Part shown: one piece after another, positions 6,257-14,900 of the stretch
How the letters are laid out: every line of letters starts with the position of its first letter
Numbering within the stretch: position 1 is the stretch's first letter
Made by a program: the position numbers and the translations under genes
Notes under the pieces: model-generated
The model's input: the letters and a program-made list of their open reading frames with translations, nothing else
What the model was told of the DNA's origin: nothing
Databases searched by the model: none
Origin: Candidatus Cloacimonadota bacterium
GTDB lineage: Bacteria > Cloacimonadota > Cloacimonadia > Cloacimonadales > TCS61
Length of the DNA stretch: 20,006 bases
NCBI GenBank assembly: GCA_027064945.1
Contig: JAMOPB010000047.1
Coordinates: forward strand, 1 to 20,006
Direction: 5' to 3'

Positions 6257-7816
6257 ATGGATCCAATTTCGATTATTGTCGGATTTGTCATCGCTTTTGT
6301 AATAGTAATTACTTTGGTGTTGATAAAAAAAAATCTTAATCGCAAAAACATTTTAGCAGCTGAAGAAATAGCTAAAAAAATTATTGAAGATGCGAAAATA
6401 GATGCTGAAAATGAAAAGAAAACTGCTGTATTAGAAGCTAAGGAAGCTTGGTTTAAAATGCAGGAGCGTTATGAAAATGAAATTAAAGCTCGTAAAAAAG
6501 AATTACACTCCCTAGAAAAAGATTACAATGAGCGCGTTAACAAACTTGATAATCGTACAGACAATCTTGATAATCGTGAGAAAAAAATAAGCGAATTTGA
6601 AAGAAAATTAAATGATCTTCAAGAGGAAACACTTAACAAAAAAGCTGAACTCGAAGAGATTCTGGAAGAACAAAACCGTAAACTTTCTGAAATTGCCAGA
6701 TTATCTAGAAATGAAGCTGTTGAAATTCTTAAAAACAATTTAAAAAACAGAGCACGTCAAGAAGCTGCAAAAGAATTACGCAAAATTGCTGAACAAACAA
6801 AATTAGAATCAACTAAAATTGCTTCCGGTATTGTTGCTACAGCTATTCAACGTATTGCTGTGGATTACGTTTCAGAAACTACAGTTTCTGTGGTATCTTT
6901 GCCGGATGATGAAATGAAAGGTAGAATAATCGGACGCGAAGGTAGAAATATCAGAGCGTTTGAAAAAGCTTCAGGTATCGATTTGATTATAGATGATACT
7001 CCTGAAGCTGTTGTTCTTTCAGGATTCGATCCCGTTAGAAGAGAAATTGCTCGACTTTCTTTAGAAAAATTGATTTCAGACGGTAGAATCCATCCCGGAA
7101 GAATTGAGCATATTATTGCCAAAACCACCAAAGAGATGGACCAAGAATTGGTTCGTGTTGGTGAAGAAGCTTGTATGGAAGTTAATATTCATAATATTTC
7201 ACCTAATGTTGTTAAGTTGATCGGACGATTGAAATACCGTACTAGTTATGGTCAAAATATCTTGCAACATTCTAAGGAAGCTGCTTGGGTTTGTGGTATG
7301 TTAGCTGCTGAACTTGGTTTAGACCAAGAATTAGCTAGACGATGTGGATTCTTACATGACCTTGGTAAAGCGGTTGATCATGAATTTGATGGTTCTCACG
7401 CAAAACTCGGTGCTAATATCGCAAGCAAGAATGGTGAAAGTAAAATTGTGGTAAATGCTATAGAAGCACACCACGAGGAAGTTGAATATGGCTCTGTTTA
7501 TGCAGTGCTTACTCAAGTTGCCGACGCTGTTTCAGGTGCTAGACCAGGTGCTAGAAGAGAAATGCTGGAAACTTATATGAAACGTTTGGAAAAATTGGAA
7601 GAAATTGCTAATTCAATTGAAGGAGTGAATAAATCTTTCGCTATTCAAGCGGGACGCGAATTGCGGATCATTGTTGATCCTGCAAAAGTAGATGATAGTA
7701 AATCTGCCTATATTGCTTCTGATATTGCTTCTAAGATAGAAGAAGAAATGCAATATCCGGGGCAGATAAAGGTTATGGTGATAAGAGAAACACGTCAAAC
7801 TGCTGTTGCTAAATAA
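6257..7816 (+). CDS. rny: Ribonuclease Y
   Basis: RNase Y is a membrane-anchored endoribonuclease that starts mRNA decay. At 519 residues it has normal length and domain order. One N-terminal transmembrane helix (about 4-23) is followed by a long charged coiled coil (about 30-205). The KH RNA-binding domain has the loop IIGREGRNIRAFE (224-236). The HD phosphohydrolase domain has an upstream His in ILQHSKEAA (338), the metal-binding pair HD at 367-368 in CGFLHDLGKAVDHEF, and HH at 405-406. The ATG follows AGAGGA. It lies directly downstream of the 6S-like RNA and two bases before the ymdB-type gene, an arrangement also seen in Bacillus (rny-ymdB). Confidence 0.97.
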   Translation: MDPISIIVGFVIAFVIVITLVLIKKNLNRKNILAAEEIAKKIIEDAKIDAENEKKTAVLEAKEAWFKMQERYENEIKARKKELHSLEKDYNERVNKLDNRTDNLDNREKKISEFERKLNDLQEETLNKKAELEEILEEQNRKLSEIARLSRNEAVEILKNNLKNRARQEAAKELRKIAEQTKLESTKIASGIVATAIQRIAVDYVSETTVSVVSLPDDEMKGRIIGREGRNIRAFEKASGIDLIIDDTPEAVVLSGFDPVRREIARLSLEKLISDGRIHPGRIEHIIAKTTKEMDQELVRVGEEACMEVNIHNISPNVVKLIGRLKYRTSYGQNILQHSKEAAWVCGMLAAELGLDQELARRCGFLHDLGKAVDHEFDGSHAKLGANIASKNGESKIVVNAIEAHHEEVEYGSVYAVLTQVADAVSGARPGARREMLETYMKRLEKLEEIANSIEGVNKSFAIQAGRELRIIVDPAKVDDSKSAYIASDIASKIEEEMQYPGQIKVMVIRETRQTAVAK

Positions 7817-7818
7817 TT

Positions 7819-8604
7819 ATGAAGATTTTATTTATTGGTGATATTTTTGGGAAAGCCGGTCGAAAATTAATTTTTGATCGGCTTCCTGAACTTAAAAAAG
7901 AATTATCCATAGATTTTTGTATAGCTAATGGAGAAAACACAGCACAAGGCAGAGGTATTACAGAGCGAACTGCAAATTATTTATTTGATGCCGGTATCGA
8001 TGTTTTTACAAGCGGAAACCATTTGTGGGATAAAAAAGACGCATTAGAATTCATAAAAAACGAACCGAGAATTTTAAAACCTATTAACAATTCCTCAATG
8101 GCCTATGGTAATGAATATTTTATCTATCAATTTGATAGTGGTTATAAAATTGCTGTTTTTACCGTGATTGGACAAGTATTTATGGGTCCGGCGGATTCTC
8201 CTTTCAGAGCTTGCGATAAGGTAATTAATGAAATCAAAAAAGAGACATCTAATATTTTTGTAGATTTCCATGCTGAAGCAACTGCCGAAAAAAGAGCTTT
8301 AGGTTATTATTTGGATGGGAAAGTTAGTGCTTTAGTGGGAACTCATACTCATATACAAACTGCCGATGAAGAGATCTTGGAACATGGAACTGCTTATCTC
8401 ACAGATGCCGGAATGACAGGACCTCACGATTCTGTAATCGGTGTTAAAAAAGAAATAATCTTAGAAAAGATGCTTGCCGATATGCCAAAACAATATACTC
8501 CTGCTGAAACAGGATTACAAATTAATGCAGTTTATGTGGAAATAAATGAAAAGACAGGTAAAGCAAAAGATATCAAAAGGATTAGAAGGAAGTATTATGA
8601 CTAA
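7819..8604 (+). CDS. ymdB: YmdB-family metallophosphoesterase (2',3'-cyclic nucleotide phosphodiesterase)
   Basis: A 261-residue protein of the TIGR00282/YmdB family, dinuclear-metal phosphodiesterases active on 2',3'-cyclic nucleotides. In Bacillus subtilis the homologue affects biofilm and motility choices and is linked to RNase Y. All expected metal ligands are visible: Asp8 in FIGDIFGKAGR, Glu39-Asn40 in ANGENTAQGRG, Asn67-His68 in SGNHLWDKKD, His151 in VDFHAEATAEKRA, and His176 and His178 in GTHTHIQTAD. It starts two bases after rny and its stop overlaps the folD start by eight bases, so translation of the three genes is probably coupled. The cellular role here is inferred from family only. 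Confidence 0.93.
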   Translation: MKILFIGDIFGKAGRKLIFDRLPELKKELSIDFCIANGENTAQGRGITERTANYLFDAGIDVFTSGNHLWDKKDALEFIKNEPRILKPINNSSMAYGNEYFIYQFDSGYKIAVFTVIGQVFMGPADSPFRACDKVINEIKKETSNIFVDFHAEATAEKRALGYYLDGKVSALVGTHTHIQTADEEILEHGTAYLTDAGMTGPHDSVIGVKKEIILEKMLADMPKQYTPAETGLQINAVYVEINEKTGKAKDIKRIRRKYYD

Positions 8605-9463
8605 GAAATTAATAGCAAAACCACTGATAAAGAAGATTTATGCTGATTTGAAAAATGAAATCAGTACAAATGCTTGGAATCCGCATTTGGTTATTATTTT
8701 GATTGGGGAAGATCCAGCTGCCAAATATTACGTAGAAAATTTACAAAAAAAAGGCATGAAAAAAGGTTTTAAGGTTTCAACAAAATTATTCGACCCGGCT
8801 ATTTCTCAGGAACAATTGTTAAATGAAATTGAAGTTCTGAACACAGATTCTAATGTTCATGGAATTATGTTACAAAAACCACTTCCAAAACATTTAGATG
8901 AATCTGAAATTGTGATGGCTATTAATCCTGATAAAGATGTTGATGGATTTCATCCTTTGAATATGGGAAATTTAGTATTGGATAGAGATGGCTTTGTCCC
9001 TTGTACTCCTAATGCTGTATTACAAATTTTAGATTTCTATGAAATTGAAACAGAGGGAAAGCATATAGTGATTATTGGAAGAAGTGATATTGTGGGAAAA
9101 CCTTTAGCGAATTTACTTCTAAGAAAAAACAAAACAGGCAATGCGACTGTTACTGTTTGTCATAGTAGAACCAAAGATTTACCTAAGCATACTAAAGAAG
9201 CTGATATTGTAATTGCCGCTATCGGAAAAGCTGAATTTGTTAAAGCAGACATGCTAAAAGAATCGGCAATTGTTATAGATGTAGGGGTAAATCAAGTGGA
9301 AGATCCTGAAAAAGGATATAAATATGTAGGCGACGTAGAATTTGAAGCAAGTTTTGAGAAAGTAAAAGCAATAACTCCCGTACCTGGTGGAGTTGGTTCT
9401 GTAACAACAGCTATGTTACTTTCTAATGTACTAAAAGCGTTTAAAAAATGTGTAAGTAGTTAA
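8597..9463 (+). CDS. folD: FolD: methylenetetrahydrofolate dehydrogenase / methenyltetrahydrofolate cyclohydrolase-like
   Basis: FolD interconverts 5,10-methylene-, 5,10-methenyl- and 10-formyl-tetrahydrofolate. I chose ATG 8597 (AGAAGGAAG just upstream) over an earlier in-frame ATG at 8546, because only MTKKLIAKPLIKKIY matches the family N-terminus. That gives 288 residues, the normal length. Recognised motifs are IMLQKPLPKHL (90-100), PDKDVDGFHPLNMGNL (111-126), FVPCTPNAV, the nucleotide-binding loop IIGRSDIVGKPLANLL (160-175) and TPVPGGVGSVT (260-270). An ungapped alignment to E. coli FolD from memory puts Tyr45, Gln93 and Asp116 at the conserved active-site positions. Leu49 stands where the cyclohydrolase lysine (E. 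coli Lys54) should be. It may therefore be dehydrogenase-only; see findings. Confidence 0.93.
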   Translation: MTKKLIAKPLIKKIYADLKNEISTNAWNPHLVIILIGEDPAAKYYVENLQKKGMKKGFKVSTKLFDPAISQEQLLNEIEVLNTDSNVHGIMLQKPLPKHLDESEIVMAINPDKDVDGFHPLNMGNLVLDRDGFVPCTPNAVLQILDFYEIETEGKHIVIIGRSDIVGKPLANLLLRKNKTGNATVTVCHSRTKDLPKHTKEADIVIAAIGKAEFVKADMLKESAIVIDVGVNQVEDPEKGYKYVGDVEFEASFEKVKAITPVPGGVGSVTTAMLLSNVLKAFKKCVSS

Positions 9464-9467
9464 TTTC

Positions 9468-9516
9468 TTGACGGAATTGGAACTCAATGTAAATAAAGCG
9501 CAAAACATTGTAAAAT
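9468..9516 (+). promoter_or_regulatory. Candidate promoter and inverted repeat ahead of the lipoprotein genes
   Basis: TTGACG (9468-9473) is followed after 16 bases by TAAATA (9490-9495). A second -10-like TAAAAT lies at 9511-9516. An inverted repeat CAATGT (9485-9490) and ACATTG (9505-9510), 14 bases apart, overlaps the -10 region and could bind a dimeric regulator. The 76-base gap after folD and the change of gene type support a new transcription start here. No terminator follows folD, so read-through from upstream is possible. Confidence 0.4.
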
Positions 9517-9539
9517 TATGAACAATATAGGAGGATTAA

Positions 9540-11930
9540 ATGTTTAAAGTTAAGAAGGCTTTAATATTAACAACAGCAGTTCTACTTGTAACGCTGTCTT
9601 TTTCAGCATGCGATAGAAAAGGTGAGTTGAATCCGAATGTTGGACCAACTATCAGAATAACTTCGTATGAAGGTGTGATTGATTCAACAGCGGTGGATAC
9701 TGATAATCCTGCATTATTCCAGCAAAAAATTTACTGGGAAGCAAATGATGCAGATGGTGTAGTAGAATCATACGCTTATAGAGTTGTTGATAAAGATGGC
9801 AATCCGTATCCCAATGGAACACCTGGACATAATGTAGTTGATGAAGAAGGTTGGATCTATCATTATAATGATGGCGCTGATCAATCAATTCCATTAGCAG
9901 AAACTGATCAAAAGTCTATTTGGACAAATGATGTTTACACAATAATCAATTTCCCTGCAAATATCGATGGTGATAGTGCAGTTGTTGTTAGCAGATTTGA
10001 TGTAAAATGCAAAGATAATGACGGAAATATGAGTATTGCTGTTGATCAAGATGGAGTAACTATTTCTCCTAACTCAGAATATGCCAGTAAATATTTTTCT
10101 GCTTATTCATTAGCTCCCGGAGTTAATATCAGTTCTACAAAAGGTAACTTGGATGGAGCACAAATTGGACGTGGTATTGTCTTCCAATTTAGTATTCTTG
10201 ACTCTGATCCATATGTAGGAGCTGTTCCTGATTATTTTAAATTCAGATTAGAAAAAAGAGATTTACTTGGTCGTGTTATCCCCGAATCTGAAGGTGGATA
10301 TCCTGATGAAGAGTATAATACTAAAGATCAACCAAATGTTAATAGATTCTTAATGACAGAATTTACTGAACCTTCTCTCTTATTTAATACTTATGAAAGT
10401 GGATCTCCTGTAGATTCTACATATATTATCGTGAAATCTGTCGATCTAGCCGGAATCGAATCTGAAGAAGAAGAAGTTGGCTTTGCTGTAAGAGATGGAT
10501 TCTATCCCGGAACTATCATTTTTAACGGATCAGTTGATGCTAATAAAAACGCAATTTATGCTCTTGGTGATAACCATTATACTACTTTTATTGCTGAACA
10601 GATTCCAACAATTTTACCAAGTACTCTTACTGTAGAAGGTACTCATTTTGCTACTCCATTCTGGATTGATAACAATGGCGATTATTCTGTGATTGGAAGT
10701 AATAACCTTAGCATCTACATGAAATGGGGATACAAAGGTCAATATGAAAGTAATAACCCAAATAATAAGAAAATCGGGACAGTTGTTGATGAATTGACTA
10801 ATCTTGAATATTTCTCTGAAGTAAGATTTTATGATTTACGCTTAGATGGTGAAGCTTTTGTTTATGCTCCATTACCTGCTATTGATTATAATGTTGTTGA
10901 TGAAGATACAGGTAAAGAATGGTTACGAGTTCCTGTTAGCGCTAATATTGCCGAAGAAGTTACTCTTACCGGTTTAGATGTTGGTACTCATAAATTTGAA
11001 GTTAGAGCTGTGGATTTACAAGGTGTTGCAGATAAAACACCTGCTGAAATGATTTTTAATATTGTTGATCCAACTCCTGCTTCAGAAAAATCAGGAATTT
11101 TAATCATCGATGATGACGCTGATAACTCATTACCGGATGATATGATGGATGCATTTTACGAAGAAGCTCTTAGTGATTATACCGGAACTATCGATTATAT
11201 GGACAGAAATGAGAACGAAAGTCCAAACTTTAAATTGCATTTCTCTAAAGCTTGTTTACCTGCTACTGAATTGGTAAAATACAAAACCATTATCTATCAT
11301 ACAGAAAATAAAAAAGATAGTGGATTCTGGAAAGAATATGATTCAATGAATTTATATTTGAATAGTGGCGGAAATGTTATCTTGTCTTCAAATTCAAACT
11401 TAGCAAATACAATAATGTTGAATTCAAGAAAAGAAGGATTTAATCTTATTACACGTTATTTTGGTGTGAATGTAGATGATGAGGAAGCAACTAAAACATT
11501 ACCTAAAACTCCTCAAGATCCTATCTTGGAATACAAACCATTATTCCATTATGCTGTTAAAGCTGCTAATATGACAGCTGATATCAATTTAAAACGCGAT
11601 GAAAGTATTTTAAGCTTCATAGATAATCACCCAATAACACAGATTGCTGTTGATGCTCATGGTCTTATTTCCTATTTTGATGAAGATCTCTTACTTGAAG
11701 GAACAGAAGTTATCTACAGACTCGGTTGTAAAGAACCGGGAGATGGTATGTATGAACCTTCTTTGGACGAAATCAATTCTTATGGAAATCAACCTATAGG
11801 AATCCGTAAATTAACTGATAGCAATAAATGTTATCTATTTAGTTTTCCTCTTTCATTCATGAAAGCTGATGAAGCAAAAATTATGTTCAATCAGATTATT
11901 TCTGAAATTGAAACGACAATCGAAAACTAG
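9540..11930 (+). CDS. Large acidic lipoprotein with Ig-like domains and a C-terminal alpha/beta (GATase/ThuA-like) domain, function unknown
   Basis: A 796-residue envelope protein. Residues 1-24 are a lipoprotein signal (VKKALILTTAVLLVTLSFSAC) with the putative acylated Cys24. Three beta-rich, Ig/fibronectin-like regions follow at about 36-190 (IYWEANDADGVVESYAYRV), 205-325 (YIIVKSVDLAGIESEE) and 390-512 (GTHKFEVRAVDLQGVADKTP). From about 518 the protein changes to an alpha/beta domain. It opens with the strand ILIIDDDADNSLPDD and contains KTIIYHTENKKDSGFW and LYLNSGGNVILSSNSNL. It resembles the class I glutamine-amidotransferase-like or ThuA-like modules at the ends of some FCB-group secreted proteins, but no catalytic triad is evident to me. 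The ribosome binding site is AGGAGG. The gene is followed 23 bases later by another large lipoprotein gene, so they are probably co-expressed. No specific function can be named. Confidence 0.85.
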   Translation: MFKVKKALILTTAVLLVTLSFSACDRKGELNPNVGPTIRITSYEGVIDSTAVDTDNPALFQQKIYWEANDADGVVESYAYRVVDKDGNPYPNGTPGHNVVDEEGWIYHYNDGADQSIPLAETDQKSIWTNDVYTIINFPANIDGDSAVVVSRFDVKCKDNDGNMSIAVDQDGVTISPNSEYASKYFSAYSLAPGVNISSTKGNLDGAQIGRGIVFQFSILDSDPYVGAVPDYFKFRLEKRDLLGRVIPESEGGYPDEEYNTKDQPNVNRFLMTEFTEPSLLFNTYESGSPVDSTYIIVKSVDLAGIESEEEEVGFAVRDGFYPGTIIFNGSVDANKNAIYALGDNHYTTFIAEQIPTILPSTLTVEGTHFATPFWIDNNGDYSVIGSNNLSIYMKWGYKGQYESNNPNNKKIGTVVDELTNLEYFSEVRFYDLRLDGEAFVYAPLPAIDYNVVDEDTGKEWLRVPVSANIAEEVTLTGLDVGTHKFEVRAVDLQGVADKTPAEMIFNIVDPTPASEKSGILIIDDDADNSLPDDMMDAFYEEALSDYTGTIDYMDRNENESPNFKLHFSKACLPATELVKYKTIIYHTENKKDSGFWKEYDSMNLYLNSGGNVILSSNSNLANTIMLNSRKEGFNLITRYFGVNVDDEEATKTLPKTPQDPILEYKPLFHYAVKAANMTADINLKRDESILSFIDNHPITQIAVDAHGLISYFDEDLLLEGTEVIYRLGCKEPGDGMYEPSLDEINSYGNQPIGIRKLTDSNKCYLFSFPLSFMKADEAKIMFNQIISEIETTIEN

Positions 11931-11953
11931 TATATGATTAAGAGGAGAATAAA

Positions 11954-14900
11954 ATGAAAAAATTTAAGAATACAAAAATCTTACTCATACTGGCTTTGAT
12001 GTCTAGTTTACTTTTCTTTGTTGGTTGTGAAGACGACGAAACAACAAGCCCTGACGAAGTAGTGTTAGATGGAGTTGATATACTCTTAATTAATGTTTGG
12101 GATAAATTCGAATTACAGGAAGATGGTGATGTTGTTATTCCTGTTTTAACTGAAGAAAGTGCACTAGAGATTACAAAACATGATATGAAAATTGCTGGGA
12201 TTAGTGTTAAGCCCGAAGATAGTGAAATATATTTTGAAGATAACCAAATCTATTTATTACAGGATGATGTAAAAACTTATCTTTATGATTACTATTACAA
12301 TCGTTCTTCAAAAGCTCTTTGGTTGTTAAGTGAAACTTCTGACACAAATACAATTGTAGATTCTTTAGGAGAATCTATCGATCCTATGAACATCGATGAG
12401 GTTGATTTAGATTCTTTCGATTTGTATTTTGTTAAAGGTGAAGGCCCAAAACTTACTCTTTTAGAACCTGGTTTTGGATACAAAGTTAATACTTTAGAAC
12501 CTGAATTTGAATGGAATGAATATATTGGTGCAGATGAGTATAATATTGTTTGTGCTAAAGATTCTTTATTTGAAAATATCGTTTTTGATGATATAGAAGA
12601 TTCTGAAAGTTATACTTTTGATGAAGAATTAGATAACTTTACCGATTATTATTGGAAAGTTAAAGCTAATAACTCAGTATGGAGTGAAACCTGGAAATTC
12701 ACTACAAATTATGTAGTAAGTTTAGTTAATCCTCAAAATGATTTTAGTGCAAGTTTAAGACCTCATTTTGCTTGGAATGAACTTGATGGTGCTTCTGAGT
12801 ACACAATCCAAGTTTCCGAATCAGGTGATTTTGATCCTGTGCTTTATGAAAATTCTTCTTCCGATACGTTCTTTGATGTTCCAACTAGCCTTGAAGCTGA
12901 AAAAACTTATTATTGGAGAGTTAAAACTGATACCTCAGGAGAAAACTGGAGCGAGATCAGACTCTTCCATACAGATATCTTAGTTACTTTAAGTTCACCT
13001 TCTGATGAAGCAACTGAAGTTGGTGTACCTGTTGAATTCTCTTGGGTTCCATTGGATAATGCTAATACTTATACAATCCAAGTTGCTTCCGATGAGGATT
13101 TCGAAAATATCGTTTTAGATGAAGAAATTGATGCTTCTACTAATCCTGATTCTTGGACTGAAAATAATATCTTAACTGCTTCTGATGATGGATATTATTG
13201 GAGAATGACATCAGATGTTGCTCTTCCAATTGAAGGAAATGATAATTGGAGTGAAGTGTTTTCTTTTACTACAAACTCCGGAGTTCTTGTTAACTCACCG
13301 GAAGATGGATCAACAGAAGGCGTTATTGTAAAATTTGAATGGGAAGAATATCCTGACGCAACTGAATATGAAATTCAAGTTGCTGCCGATGATAATTTTT
13401 CTGATATTGTGGCAGAGAAAACCATTATTGAAGAAGATGGTGATTTACCTACAGAATGTATATCTGAAATTGACTTCGATTTAAATACAACTTACTACTG
13501 GAGAATTAAAGCAGATAACTCTGAGTGGAGTGGAATTAGAAGTTTTACAACAATTGCAGAATACAATTCGAATCTTGGCTCAGTACAATTACTATTCCCA
13601 GAAAACGATACTGAAAATGATGTTGTTAAACAAATTCCACAATTCCTTTGGGAACGTTTAGGAAGTTCAGATTTTTATAGAATTCAAGTTTCAGATTCTG
13701 AAAGTTTTGATAATATTCTTATCACTCATGTTGGTGAAGCAAGATCATTTACTATTGATGAAGAAGATGCTTTTGATTATGGTGATGTTTATTATTGGAG
13801 AGTTCGTTCTGAAATCAGTAACTGGAGTGAAGTATTCGGATTTAGAGTAAAAACTGCTGTTCCCGATAATTTTGTATTAGAAGCTGTTTCAGCTTTTAAA
13901 GCAGATTTAACTTGGGATGATGTAACTTATTTTGAAACTGCTTTTGCAATTGAGAGATCTAATTCAGCTGATGGACCATTTGAATTAGTTGGTACTTCTC
14001 AACCTGATTATAATAATTTTGTAGATTATAACCTTACTGAAAACACTACATATTATTATCGAGGAAGAACATATAGCCAAGTTGATACAAGTGCTTATTG
14101 GCCTGTTTTAGAAGTTACTACATCAACTTTTGCATTAGAAAATGAACCTGAATTGGTAACTGTTCCTGCAGGTACATTCACTATGGGTAGCAGTGAAGGT
14201 GATGATGATGAAAATCCGATTCATGATGTAACTATTTCAAATGATTTTGAAATTGGTAAAACAGAAATTACTAATGCTCAATTTGTGGAAATTATCAACT
14301 GGGCAACAGGTAAAGGTATGATTTCTCATGTTTACGATCCGGTAAACAATCCTATTACTTATAGCGATGGATTCGGCTTAGTAGATATTGCTGAAGATTT
14401 AGCTTTATTTATCAAAACTGATGGAGATTGCAAGATTAGTTTCTCAACAAATGCAAAGAAATTTGTTGTTGAAGAAGGATTTGAAAATTATGCTGTAACT
14501 GATGTTACATGGTTTGGTGCTGCACTTTATGCAAATACTCTTAGTGAGATTAATGGTTTAACTCCTGTTTATGATTATTGGAATAGCTCTTGTAATATTG
14601 ATATTACAACCGGCAACGGTTATCATTTACCAACTGAAGCAGAATGGGAATATACAGCTAAATATAATGATGGTAGAAATTACCCTTGGGGTAACGAAGA
14701 ACCTACACATGATTTAGCAAATTTCTATAATAATGAAACAACTGATAACGGGATTGCACCTGTTGGAAGTTATTCTGGAGATAATGCTTTAGGTATTCAA
14801 GACTTGGCCGGTAATGTTTGGGAATGGTGCAACGATGTTTATTCTGCAGATTACTATTCTGAAAGCGCAGCCACAGATCCAATGGGTCCTGAAACTTCTA

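Noticed and set aside
6063..6266. A 67-codon minus-strand ORF across the zapA-rny gap.
   Set aside because: The region is better explained as a structured 6S-like RNA, and the peptide resembles no family and has no ribosome binding site.
8546..8596. An upstream in-frame ATG that would extend FolD by 17 residues.
   Set aside because: The extension overlaps the ymdB C-terminus further and does not match the FolD N-terminus. ATG 8597 has a good ribosome binding site.
8740..8765. A possible frameshift at the run of eight A in folD, which might explain the missing lysine.
   Set aside because: The reading frame matches the family on both sides without a gap, so no frameshift is needed. The Leu codon precedes the A-run.
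12449..13849. Repeated TATTATTGGAGAGTT-like segments that might suggest a repeat array.
   Set aside because: They are in-frame codons for the YYWRV motif of Ig/FN3-like protein repeats, unevenly spaced and diverged in DNA. Not a CRISPR or mobile repeat.
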